Assembly (NCBI GenBank): GCA_900491605.1
Contig: UESW01005038.1
Location: forward strand, 222,672 to 286,671
DNA length: 64,000 nt
Origin: Calamus simplicifolius
Lineage: Eukaryota; Streptophyta; Magnoliopsida; Arecales; Arecaceae
Reading direction: 5' to 3'
Made by a program: the position numbers and the translations under genes. Shown piece by piece: positions 10,550 through 21,484 of this stretch (the stretch's first letter is position 1; each line of letters starts with the position of its first letter). The notes under the pieces are model-generated. The model made no database searches and was not told the DNA's origin. It worked only from the letters and a program-made list of their open reading frames with translations.

Positions 10550-12760
10550 TCTCAAAATCAAGCAATATCGAATTATCTACTATTATCAAATGAGAGCTTT
10601 AGGGCTTCTAAAGTCACAAACAATCAATTTTCAACAAAGTCCTAGAGATTTTCTTTCATGATCTGAGCTAAGGATTCAGGCTCAATCCACTTTGTAAAAT
10701 AGTCAATGGACACAATGATAAACTTTCTTTACCCTCAAGCTAATGGGAATGGGCTATGGACATTCATTCCTCATTGTGCAAATAGCTAGGGACTACTAAT
10801 CGAAGTCAGCATGGCAAGTCAATGTGGTATAGATGAGTGCTTTTGATATTGCTCGCACTTTCGTAAGAACTGAACAACTTTCTCTTTCATGATTAGCTAA
10901 TAATAACCTTGCTGAAGTATTCTATAGGCTAATGCTCGACCCTCTAGATAACTATCATAGACGCCTTTATGAACCTCCTGAAGTATATAATTAGGCTTCT
11001 TTGGTTGGAGGCATGACAAGTATAGTAGACATTTTGTACGACACACCACCAATCAGTGTGTACATAGCTGCCCTCTGGATAATCTTTCTAGCTTCATTTC
11101 TATTTTAGAAAGCCAACCTTCTTCAAGGTAAGTGACAATCAGATCCATTTGGCTTGGCTTAGATCTAATCTTATTTATTTCATTTTCTTCAATACTTGAA
11201 TTCATCAGCTCCTACAAGAAGACAGTTCAGTGGCATGTGGGTCCATTGAACTAGTTTTAATAAGACAACAGATTGAGTATTCTTAATCCTCAGAATTGTT
11301 TGCATGTCAAAATGCTTAAAGGTCATAATTAGGCTCTTTATCTTGCTTAAGTATTTCTGCATGTTTGATTTCTTAGCTTCATATTTATCCCGAATTTGTT
11401 CCACAACCATTTGTGAGTCATTGTGTGCTTTTTGTTGGACTACTCCATTCTAATTCGATGGTCAAAGCTTTCTATTGGCATCATTATTTGATGTTTTAAC
11501 CTAAATATCAAAGTATAAGTTAGTTTGGCTCCTTTCAAGCTTATGAGAATCAGGCTTGCTTCGCTCCTAGTGCCATTGGAAGCTCCATCTATATACAAAT
11601 TCCAAGTAGAATGTTGCAATAGTTCTTCTGTTTCATCAGCTTTGAGCTCATTTGAGATCATCGTCTACAACACATAGTCAACTAGGATTTGCACTTTCCT
11701 GACTTGCCTTGGTCGATACTAAATATCAAATTTGTTCAACTCAATTGATCACTTAACTAGCCGACTCGAGGTATCAAGCTTATGGAAGTTTTGTCTTAAT
11801 GGTTAGTCGATCAATACTACCACTATATGAGCTTGAAAGTAGGGCCTTAATCTTTAAATTGAGATGATCAATGCATGCATGAACTTCTTAGTTAGTTGAT
11901 ATTTCATCTCAGTATCACAAAATATTTGGCTTACATAGTAGACGGGCCTCTGCTTGTGAACAAGAACTAAATTAATTAATACCTATACGCTGCTAGATAA
12001 ATAAAAAACTCCTCTCTCCTTCTTATGGGTTAGAAAGCAAGGGCGAGGAGCTAAGGTATTCCTTCAAATCTTTAAAAGATCTTTGATATTCCTTAGTCCA
12101 TTAAATATCCTTAATATCATGAAGAACCTTGAAAAAGAGTAAAAATTTCTTTATTGATTTAGAAATAAACTAGCATAGAGTAGCTATCCAATCAGTAAGA
12201 CACTAAATATCTTTAATCAACTTCAATGGAGCTATATTAAGGATCGCTTATATCTTTCTAGATTCACTTCAATTCCTCTATGACTAACCATAAATCTGAA
12301 GAATTTATTTGAGGTAATGCTAAAGATACATTTGCTCAAGTTAAGCTTCATCTAGTAGCATTACAGTACTTGGAAGGCCTTATTTTGGTCAATCACCAGC
12401 TGTTCAGCTTTCATAATTTTTTACCAATATATCATTAATGTAAGCCTCTATATTCTTGCTAAGCAACTATTTAAAGATATGATTTAGCAGTATTTGATAA
12501 GTCGTTGTGGCATTCTTCAACTTGATTAGTTCACCTTGTAGCAATAAAGTTCCTTATCTATGATAAAGGTTATTTTTTCCTCATCAAGCAAATACATTCC
12601 AAGTTGGTTACCACGACAGAAGGCATCTATGAAGCTTAATAACTCATGCCCAACCATAACATTAACAAGATCTATCTTCGGCAAAGAAATATTCTCTTTA
12701 GTGCAAGCTTTATTTAGTCCAGTAAAATTGGCATACATGCACCACTTTTTATTAGATTTT
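10550..12760 (-). mobile_element. Ty3/gypsy retrotransposon pol remnant (Tat-like: RT, RH, second RH, INT)
   Basis: On the minus strand, from high to low coordinates, the gypsy pol order is readable. RT at 12526-12738: FTGLNKACTKENISLPKID, GHELLSFIDAF, and KITFIIDKELYCYKV. RNase H at about 11900-12200: WIATLC.FIS, PFFKVL, then TKEYQRSFKDLKEYLSSSPLL. A second RNase H-like domain at 11190-11661: WNLYIDGASNGTRSEASLIL, and VVEQIRDKYEAKKSNMQKYL. The integrase zinc-finger and core start at 10560-10980: GRALAYRILQQGYYWLIMK, VVQFLRKCEQYQ, then SIDYFTKWIE. The WxLYxDGASN domain is the extra archaeal-type RNase H known from the Tat lineage. Stops and frameshifts are frequent, so the element is dead. 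Confidence 0.85.
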
Positions 12761-13824
12761 TTTCAGTATTATGATATTGACTAACTAGTTAAGATAATAA
12801 GCTTTTATGATAAACTTGGCCTCCAAAAGTTCATCAACATCCTTATCAATTGCTCATTATCAATTTACAATAAACTCCTTTTCTTTTAGCGAATGGTTTT
12901 GCAGTTTGGATCTATCTTCAATTGATGAGCTAAAATATTGAGATTAATCCTATGCAAATCCATGGTCAATTAGGAAAACATTCTGAATTCTTTTGGAGAA
13001 AATCAATTATTTTTCCTTGAATTTGTTTAGACAAAAGGAAGCCTACCTAAATGACTTTAGCAGTATCATTCGCTATGGGAGTGGCTTTCAAGTCTTCAAC
13101 TAGCTCAGCATGTTCCTCCTTTAGTTCACTTTGAAATTTAAATTCTTAATTGGCAGAGTCTCAACCACTTTAGTGTTTCTTTTTAAGATTGGCAAAGTAT
13201 CCTCTGAACTCTTGGTCGAGAATAGGGTTGTAAATAGTAGACCTTTTGATAACCATAATGTCCACCATTACCACCTTGGACTGAGGCTCTTCTCCCACTA
13301 TTACTAAAAGGGTTATCATCCATTCTACTCGACTGCCTCAATTAAACTAATTGATGGTGCTTCAATTGGCTTATCTGTGCTGATACTATCAAGTTGATGA
13401 TAAAACAAACAAATAATATTCCCGTGCATATCAATTCTTATTACACAATAATCCTCTAGAGGAAGGGTCAAGCAAGCAGAACAAGACAAATAAAATTTTA
13501 GGCTTTGAAAGAATTTGGTGTTGCTTATATTTTATGAAAGGTACTTACTTATGGATTTGATTATATTAGAGTTCATCAAGAAATACTTGGTGTAAGAAAT
13601 TTTCCATATATTAATGTATTTAAGACTAAGGCTATATTTAAGAAATTTTACATATGCACTAATACTTTTTTAAGGAGTCCATCATGCAATGAACATAATT
13701 GATTTTATTGACAAATTGATAGCTTACTTAAGAGATACCAAGAAACAAGAGAATAATAGCCTAACAAATATTAGACTCCATCTAATTCAATTGCAAATTC
13801 AAGTGCTAAATCAAATAGAACCTA
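12761..13824 (-). mobile_element. Probable upstream part of the same gypsy element, unresolved
   Basis: This lies 5' of the RT block on the minus strand, where protease and gag would be expected. I could not read a convincing protease or gag motif in it. It is assigned to the retrotransposon by position only. Confidence 0.35.
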
Positions 13825-14168
13825 TGTAACGCCCCAAGTCCACCGCTAGCCCAATTAACCTCGTTGGCAGGCCAAAATCACATGGCCCAAAAACTTGAGT
13901 GGAAGTTAATAGGTAGCAAGTGGACTTGAGTTATAAGCACATAACGCATTCCTCTTCCATTCAATATGGGACTAAATATGGGGTATCATAATCTTTCTAC
14001 CTTATAATACGACGTCCTTATTGCACGTCACAAGCTAACTAGAATATATTTCGAGTCGGATCATTGGTGCCGCAAAGGTGGCTCCATGCTATTGCGAGAC
14101 TCCACCATCATCTTCCATAGGTAGCCCTTTTCTCAGGCCCGTTCATTAATTTTTACATACTCAGATCG
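13825..14168. repeat. LTR-like fragment ending in TGTAACGCCCC
   Basis: The plus-strand start TGTAACGCCCCAAGTCC resembles the edge of the better supported LTRs at 14182 and 16432. The rest of the segment differs from them. It may be a related LTR or TRIM-type fragment, minus orientation, abutting the next element's primer-binding site. Confidence 0.4.
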
Positions 14169-14180
14169 GCTCTGATACCA
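14169..14180 (-). other. Candidate primer-binding site (initiator tRNA-Met type)
   Basis: The plus strand reads GCTCTGATACCA; its complement TGGTATCAGAGC is the common plant retrotransposon PBS, matching the 3' end of initiator tRNA-Met. It lies directly beside the LTR edge at about 14182, as in a minus-strand element. Confidence 0.65.
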
Positions 14181-14181
14181 T

Positions 14182-15727
14182 TTATAACGCCCCAAATTTA
14201 CCATCTAATTCGGCCATATGACACGGCCGCATGAACCGGCAAGCCCTAAAAACCATGCAAGACCTAATATAAACAATCTATACTACATTCCACAAAAGTT
14301 TTATCGTTGAGAAAAACAATAATTATCATAATTAAAAAAAACTAGGTAAACATCCACTAATGTCATAAACATAAGTTCATTATTTTCTCTATAATCTTTA
14401 AAAAAATTATTAAAATAGAATTTATATCTATCTAACTAATTGTAATAGCTGCAACGTTACTCCATCCCATCTTATCAAATTAATCACTTCAACCTATAAA
14501 AAAAATTCAATGGATATAATGAGCTCATCAATCCTGTAAGAATCTCCTACATAAAATTTACCTTCTTACATAATAATTTAATATATAATCTTTATGGTAT
14601 AAATATACGATTATGTAAAACCAAACTACTAAATCAATAAATGTAGATGCTACACAATCATGTAACACACATCTAATGACTTCAACTCAACCAGTCATAC
14701 ATTGGATCCAATTAAATATAATTTTTAGCTTTAGACTACCATAACCACGTTCTAACCCATGGCGGAGCACTCACAATGTCATACTTCAGCCTGTGACGGG
14801 CAACACTACCATATTTTCAGCCTATGGCGGAGCTCACATTATCACACTTTAGCCTGTGATCAATAAAACTATCATATTTCTAGCCTATGGCAAGGCTCTC
14901 ACATGGCCAGCCTAAAGCATCAACCCTCATGCACTCATGCATCATAACTAACACATGGCATGCATATCGATGCATTGCAACTCAACCATGATTGACAGCA
15001 TAACGATGCAATCAAATAAAAATATTCATGCTTCTTCAGGTTTTTTAATGATCATTTATGATCATATTACATAAGTATTTCAAAATAATCAACTAAATTA
15101 TAATTTATCTAATTTTAAAATAATAAAAATTTTATAAATCATAATTAGGCAATATTTATCAACCAAACCAAGAATCAGAAAATAGCATGAAATAATAATT
15201 CACCCAACATAAATCATCAAAAACTAAATAATTATTGTTTATACAATACTAATAAAAATTATGTAGGAGAATTCTTACTTCATAATTTGGCTAACAATCC
15301 CTCACTGACGACTCGAATTTAACTCCGCCCTGTCATGCTGATTGTCCCTTCAATTGATACATTTATATATATCTATTTAAATGACAGAAATAAACTTTAA
15401 TTAAAAAATAAAATAAAAATTAATTTTTTTTAGAACCCATCATTGGGTTTGTGCTACAATCCGAACACTCACCCTTCTCCTCTCTTTTTTTTTTAATCCT
15501 CTCACCGCGGCCATTACCTGTGCCTACTTTCTTTCCTTCTTTAATGATTCGCTAAGGACTTACCTCTCTTTCCTAGCATCCAATGATACTTCGATAATAG
15601 CGCTCCTTGGTAGAAGGGTAGAGGAACCAAGATTCCTCTTTCTTCTCCTTTTCCCTTTCTTCTCTTTTGGCCTCTCCTTTTCCTAACGATGGAAGGCTTT
15701 GCCTCCCCCCCTTTTCTCTCTTCTTCT

Positions 15728-15762
<35 letters not shown>

Positions 15763-15929
15763 CCTAGCAGTGCTAAGAAGACCCTAGGCTGCCAACCCCC
15801 TTCTCATCCCTTTATACCCGCTCGGCTAAGGGGAGGAGAAATTCCTCCCCAAGTCCATGTGGAATCGTGCGTGTGAGTGAGGGATTGGACCGGTCCACTT
15901 TGGGCCGGTCCAATTCCACGGGCTTTACA
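14182..15929 (-). repeat. Gypsy LTR (about 1.75 kb), minus orientation
   Basis: On the minus strand it begins TGTAAAGCCCGTGG at 15929, immediately after a purine tract (ttaagagagaggga) and the C-terminal pol segment. It ends in TTTGGGGCGTTATAAA next to a PBS. The part from 14183 to about 14745 is closely repeated at 16433-16995. Between 14759 and 14930 the phrase agcctatggcggagct recurs in imperfect form about four times. A TC microsatellite occupies about 15720-15760. Finding both a pol/PPT junction on one side and a PBS on the other means this LTR sits between two internal regions. Confidence 0.7.
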
Positions 15930-16085
15930 TTCCCTCTCTCTTAAAATAAATTTCATCCTCAAAATTTTTCTTACCAGATACATCAAAGAGTTGGGGATGC
16001 TTGTCTTTTACTTCTGAATCAAGTTTCCAAGTACCCAAATGATGTATCTGACTTCAAGAATCAATTTGATCTTTGTACCAAATGA
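15930..16085 (-). pseudogene. C-terminus of gypsy (chromovirus-type) polyprotein plus polypurine tract
   Basis: The minus strand can be read, allowing one frameshift, as TWKLDSEVKDKHPQLFDVS followed by NFEDEI-like and FKRE residues. This is the typical last segment of plant chromovirus pol, just upstream of the polypurine tract and 3' LTR. Only this tail survives: about 330 bp separate it from the PBS at 16416, so nearly all of gag-pol has been deleted. Confidence 0.65.
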
Positions 16086-16415
16086 AAATTGAGTTCCTTT
16101 AAGAAGTATTACAATTTTTATTTTATTTGACGTACATCTTTACTAGTCTCTCCAAAACACCGCATTAATTACCATGTCTCAACTTCAAATTAGTCTTTAC
16201 CACATCCTTGAGTTCTACCATTCCACATCTTTTTTTTTTAGGTGATAGTTATTAGCCAACACATAATAATTTCATATTTCAAAACTTTTAATTCAAATAT
16301 GATTTAAAATTTTTCTCACTCACTCTCACTTCGATCCTAAATCCTAGAATTCTAAACCATGTTTACATACCACTTCGGTCACCTTTTTTTTCATCCTTAA
16401 TGATCATAAACCTAA
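16086..16415. other. Residual internal sequence of the deleted gypsy element
   Basis: AT-rich sequence between the pol tail and the PBS, with no readable domain. It is probably the junction left by the internal deletion. Confidence 0.4.
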
Positions 16416-16427
16416 GCTCTGATACCA
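16416..16427 (-). other. Primer-binding site, second copy
   Basis: The plus strand again reads GCTCTGATACCA, four bases from the LTR edge TGTCATGCCCC at 16432. PBS plus adjacent LTR marks the 5' end of a minus-strand element. Confidence 0.68.
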
Positions 16428-16431
16428 CTTC

Positions 16432-16995
16432 TGTCATGCCCCAAATCCACCATCTGATTCGGCCATATGACACGGCCACATGAACCCTAAGGCAAGCCTT
16501 AGAGACCATGCAAGACCTGATATAAACAATCTATACTTCATTCCACAAAAATTTTATTATTGAAAGAAACAGCAATTATCATAATTAAAAAAAAACTAGG
16601 TAAACATCCACTAATGTTATAAACATAAGTTCATTGTTTTCTTTATAATCTTTAGAAAAATTTATTAAAATAGAATTTATATCTATCTAACTAATTGCAA
16701 TAGCTGCAACGTCGCTCCATCCCATCCTATCAAATTAATCACCTCAACATGTAAAAAAATTTCAATGGATATAATGAGTTTAACAGCCCGTAAAAATCCC
16801 TTACAAAAAATTTACCTTCTTACATAGCAATTTAATATATAATCTTTATAGTATAAATACATGATTATGTAAATCCAAACCACCAAACCAATAAATGTAG
16901 ATGTCATCACACAATCATGTAACACATATCCAATAACTTCATACTCAACCGGTCATACATTGGATCTAATTTCACATGCTTTTCAGCTCTAGACT
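16432..16995 (-). repeat. Gypsy 5' LTR fragment, minus orientation
   Basis: This is a near copy of 14183-14745, starting TCATGCCCCAAATCC versus TAACGCCCCAAATTT and sharing long phrases such as atttatatctatctaacta and catacattggatc. Homology stops near 16995, where a different sequence with gggcccgcaaac begins, so the LTR is truncated. Confidence 0.72.
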
Positions 16996-16997
16996 AC

Positions 16998-17370
16998 ACC
17001 TGGGCCCGCAAACCCACGAACTATGTTTCATGACATGAAAGCAAGACGAACAAGGTTCACATCAACTTGGACCACCATAGTCCAAAAAGGATCCAATTGG
17101 TACTTGTTCATCTTACTTAACTGGTTTTCCATAAACTCAAAAGGTGACTTCCATCATTGTAGCACTTTGCTCTATGTAGCACTTAGCTCCTGCATTTTTG
17201 GCTGGTGTGTGGCTCTAATATTATAATGTAATGATCCGGGCCCGCAAACTTACGAACCTTATTTCGTGACATGAAAGCAAGATGAAAAAGATTCACACCA
17301 AGTTGGGCCATCACAGCCTAAAAGGATCCAATTTGTACTTGTCCAACTTACTTATAACTGTTTATAAACC
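16998..17370. repeat. Two diverged direct copies of a gggcccgcaaac sequence
   Basis: A segment from about 17001 (gggcccgcaaacccacgaac...) is repeated from about 17239 (gggcccgcaaacttacgaac...). Both copies include tgacatgaaagcaaga and aaaggatccaatt, and run for about 130 bp. The origin is unknown; it may be part of another LTR. Confidence 0.65.
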
Positions 17371-18052
17371 ATTCAACCGTTCCTTAATTACCCGAGAGGG
17401 GCATCACAACCTATCATTGATTTCATAATTGATAGGGTAAATACTGAGTCCATTCAATAAATTAATTAGGTTTGAGCCAAGACAACCAAATTTATAGATT
17501 TGGATTGAGCAAAGCTCAACGTGACTTGGACCAAAAAGACCTTGGCTGTCTAAAATGTGGAAGAAAAATATTAAACCACATGTTTCCGTCAATCCGACTC
17601 TGACTTGTCTCACTACCTTAAATCTCCTCCTCCTCCTCACCCAAAAGGTGAATTTCCATCCAAAATCAATCTCATCATCCCTTTCCTCGGTAACCTAAAA
17701 GAATTCCACCCAAATCATCACGTCAATATTGGCTACTAATCCTACTTTAGTATTTATCGCTCATAAACTCCCCAGCCCTTGTCTAACGCTCCATTCTTCA
17801 AATCCGCAATGCAAACACGTGGTTGGTAAGCCTTCATATCTAAAGTGGATTTGCATGCAAGGCCCAGTGGAAAAGGGTTTTGACTTTCTTCATCACCTTG
17901 GGTATCCTCTAGCTAGATAATTAATGATCAAGGGTCCAACAATCTACTGCTTGCTGATGACTTTGGCATTCATTATTGCAGGTGCTGGTTATCTCATAAA
18001 ATTGTCAATGAATCCAGCCAATTTAATTAAGCTACCTCCTCCCCTATTTGGC

Positions 18053-18090
<38 letters not shown>

Positions 18091-18628
18091 AGTTCTAGCT
18101 TGGTTCATCTGATGACATCTAATCCTTGGTGTCATTATTGGCACTCCTTCCATGCACCAACCCGGGACTAGCTACCAGTCTCCCAACTACCAAAGATCTT
18201 CAGGTCTCTTCAACGACCAAAGAAACAACCATTTCCCCAGCATCACGTACGGCCACCAAGACAGCACAGCAATCGAGTTTTAATTTGGTAGGCTTGATTT
18301 AATTCCACTAATTACCTTACTGCCAACGATATTTCCCACTATTGGTCCCACACACATGGGCTGGTCAAAGCTATGACCCAAGTGACATGCCATCATACCG
18401 AACGGTGGGACTCACCTTTTCAGTCATCAGATATCTTTTCTTGGGCTCATCATTAATTCACCACAGCTTCCACGGCCGTGCATGTGTTGTGTGGGCCTGG
18501 AATTGTCTCCCATTTCTCATCATCATCTTCTTCGATCAACTTTAATGAACAGAAAGGACCTTGCCGGACCTATGGTAACCTCTAAAATGGGTTTCTAGTC
18601 ATCCAATTAAAATCATGTCATAGTATTT
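17371..18628. other. Intergenic, no gene supported; TA microsatellite
   Basis: Short open frames of 60-80 aa occur on both strands, but none has a recognisable motif, codon bias or splice structure. A TA dinucleotide run occupies about 18055-18086. Confidence 0.45.
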
Positions 18629-19128
18629 AAAATGTACATGCGGAAGATGAGCTCTAAAACTTAGGTAGTGTTTGATATAGAGAATAAGATGGAATATCTC
18701 CTAAATGTACATGTGGAAGATGAGCTCTAAAACTTAGGTAGTGTTTGATATAGAGAATATGAGGGAATATCCATAACTATAAGGTAGTATTTGAAATAGG
18801 AAATAAGATGATATATCCCCTGATATCCCCTCTTATTCCCAAAAGTCATAACTATAAGGGATAGCTGGGAATAAAGTTAACCAAAGGGATAATCCATCGT
18901 TAACCATGGTTAACTATGGGTTATCCTCTCAATGTATTCCCTAAAAAAATGCAGAATAGCTGGTTATCCCTCAAAATAAGAGTAAAAAAAAGTTATCCTA
19001 TGGATTTACCTTTTTGCATTTGATATGATCAATGGGATAGCCAAGGGATATCCCTAGAGATAGCCAGGGGATAAACTCTATCCCGTACACTTATCTATGG
19101 ATAATATTTTTTCTATCAAACACTACCT
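18629..19128. mobile_element. MITE with TAGTGTTTGATA termini, copy 1 (duplicated left end)
   Basis: The left terminus ggtagtgtttgatatagaga occurs twice (18664 and 18737) because about 73 bp around it is duplicated in tandem. The right terminus is the inverted ctatcaaacactacct at 19112-19127. The interior is rich in GGATA/TATCC motifs in both orientations, including the near-palindrome around ttaaccatggttaac at 18900. No coding capacity. Confidence 0.75.
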
Positions 19129-19383
19129 AAAGGATAGCTGAGAATAAAGTTAACCAGAGAGATAATCCATAGATTATCCCCTTGATTTATTTTTTAAAAA
19201 ATGCAAGAATAGCTGGTTATCCCTCCAAATAAGAGTAAAAAAAAATTATCATATGGATTTACCTTTTTGCATTTGATATGATCAATGGTATAGCCAAGGG
19301 ATATCCCTAGGGATAACCAGGGGATAAACTCTATTCCGTACACTTATCCATGAATAATATTTTTTTCTATCAAACACTACCTT
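19129..19383. mobile_element. Same MITE family, copy 2 lacking its left end
   Basis: It repeats the right two thirds of copy 1 in the same orientation, including gggatatccctagggata and the terminus tctatcaaacactacc. It begins directly at the end of copy 1, which looks like a tandem or nested insertion. Confidence 0.75.
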
Positions 19384-19540
19384 AAGAAGTAGTATATGGC
19401 TCCATATCACATGCATGTCCCAAGGTTTGGCACATCATCTCACATTAGTTGCACCTTAAGCATGGCATGGACAAGTCGACATTCTCAAAAGTGTCAATAA
19501 ATTTAATTTTAAGTTACAACTGCACAACTCTAATGTTTTG

Positions 19541-19576
<36 letters not shown>

Positions 19577-19955
19577 ACAAAACAAAGCATTAATCCATAT
19601 TGAATGTAGGCACAAATTGCACAACCAACCAGCATAATTAACTGCTCACTGATCCTTGCATATGATGAATAATTTATCCATTTTCAAAAAAAGAAATAGC
19701 AACTTAAAAAAAAAAAAAAAAGTTGGACGACAAACAGAAATTTGGATTCGAAATTCCAAGCTACAACAATGATAGCATATATAGGACCGCAACATGCCTG
19801 CCCAACCACTATCAGATAAAAACTTATACGTACTGATGAAAACTTTCCTCTCCATGAAAAGAAGAGAGTCGAAAACAAAACATACGCTTCCTCTCAGACG
19901 GTCTGAAGCAAGAAGAGTTGTCAACATGCATGAGGATTAAGGACTAATTAATTAA
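19384..19955. other. 3' flank and probable 3' UTR of the PHD-finger gene
   Basis: A TA microsatellite lies at about 19546-19572 and a 17-base A run at about 19705-19722. The segment next to 19955 should contain the 3' UTR of the minus-strand gene, but no clear polyadenylation signal could be assigned. Confidence 0.4.
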
Positions 19956-20579
19956 TTAACTAGAGACCTCTTCCAAAAGCTTATACCTCCGGGCCTTTCC
20001 TCTGATGAAGGCCTTCCTTCCTCTTCGGCCTAAGCTCGGCGAGTACTGCTCCTCCGAAGGCGTCCGATCGGTTACAATATCGGACGACGTCGAGCGGTCC
20101 AGCATTCTTTGTTTCTTGACAGGCTTATTGTTGATCTGTGATGGAATTAAAGCCCGGCCTTGACTACGGAGCTTTACTCCCGAGCCACCACTGGCACTAC
20201 TACTGTTATCAGGATTGCAGCTCCAAGTAGAAGAAGACATCGAGCCGTTAATGTGATCTGTAGTACTGGTGATCACTGCTTCCTTTGGGAGAGTCTTTGT
20301 CTTTCCTCCAGCTTCCTCTCTTAGGCACCAATTGCATGCCCGATAGGATTCGGCTTTCGGGTAGAGATCGCTGCAGTACCTGGTAGATCGAGTAATGCTA
20401 TATTATATATGATCGTCAGAGAACTGTTAGCTCGATCTCCGGCCGGCCGGTGATATATATATATATATGGTTGTAAAAACTATCGTTTCTTTCTCATCAA
20501 GGTGAAGGATCGATTATTATTAATGAAGTACGTCGATGTTAATTATATATTACTTAATTCTTCCTTCAACATAGATAAT

Positions 20580-20614
<35 letters not shown>

Positions 20615-21479
20615 TGGTGGATAATTAATGGATTGTTGATATTATACAAATGGCCGATGATCGATGATAAAATGCTGAACTATGGAGTGAATCTTAATTG
20701 ATCATATGTTGATGAAAGGAGATGGATCAATTATCCTGGCCTCAATCTTATATACTGTTCTTATGTTAAAGATTAATTGTTTTGGTTGCGATTATTGACT
20801 CTAGATTCATAGAATAACCGTAAAAAAGTGCAAAGAAAAGTTGATGGAAATAGATCCTGGAGGTTATGGTTTTAATTCATTACGGTTCTTAGGTTTGCTT
20901 TAGAATCATAAAATAACATATGATAAGTTGGACGACGACACCCATAAATCTTATGCCAAGATCCTTGAAACGTACAGCTCTAGATTTACTGAACAAAACC
21001 ACAGGATAAGTTGGATCAAATTAAGACTCTTAAAATTACCCACAGCAAATCAATGAAAGTAAGCATATATAGATGGCTATATCGATCTCAAACTCAGAAC
21101 AACCCAAATCGAGACCAAACTAATTGTGGGAATAAGGCTTGTTGGTCATTATATATCTTGATGATGATTGCTGAGTAGCTGTAGATTCACGGAATAAACA
21201 AAAGAAAAGACAAGTGGGACAAGAGGACTTAATTAATGGGAGAAGGCCTGTTAACGATCGATGATTTTGTCTGATATATATATATATAGCTCTATATTCG
21301 TTGATATTTGAAAGGACAAAGAGAGAGAGAGAGAGAGTACATAATTGTGAGCCTTACTTGTGCTGAGACCTAACGAGGCAGACCTTGCAACGAAAGAGCT
21401 CTTGCTGCAGCCCGTGATCGCCACACATGCAACAGACGACGGACGACGGCGATGGCGCCACACCTCCTTTGCTCCCCAT
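19956..21479 (-). CDS. PHD-type zinc finger protein, two exons, 181 aa
   Basis: Exons are 21479-21358 and 20379-19956 (stop included), with one 978-bp GT-AG intron. The splice joins CACAA to GTACTGC and restores QHKYCSDLYPKAESYRACNW. The product has a complete C4HC3 zinc cluster: C16-x2-C19, C31-x2-C34, H40-x2-C43, C56-x2-C59. The second half lies in exon 2, so the intron splits the finger at the H-x2-C ligand pair. The middle is Ser/Gly-rich and low complexity. The C-terminus (residues about 160-181) is basic, with GRRGRKAFIRGKARRYKLLE. I recognise a plant PHD-finger-like family of short nuclear-type proteins with this N-terminal finger and C-terminal KARRYKLLEEV motif; its function is not known to me. 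The start at 21479 was chosen because it is in frame with the finger and has G at -3 and +4. Family knowledge suggests binding of chromatin or protein partners, but that is inference. Confidence 0.85.
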
Positions 21480-21484
21480 CTCAT
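20321..21484 (-). promoter_or_regulatory. Overlapping out-of-frame upstream ORF of the PHD gene
   Basis: An ATG at 21484-21482, five bases before the main start and in another frame, opens a reading frame of 61 codons through the spliced message. It ends at the TAA at 20323-20321 in exon 2 and overlaps the PHD-finger coding region. A further five-codon ORF (21517-21500) lies upstream. If these are in the mRNA, main-frame translation would need leaky scanning. The transcription start is unknown, so the role is inferred. Confidence 0.4.
20380..21357 (-). other. Intron of the PHD gene
   Basis: GT-AG intron. It carries a CT tract beside the 5' splice site (GA run at 21320-21337 on the plus strand), TA runs near 20452-20467 and 21275-21288, and a 29-base T run at 20583-20611 (A29 in the transcript). 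No gene inside. Confidence 0.75.
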
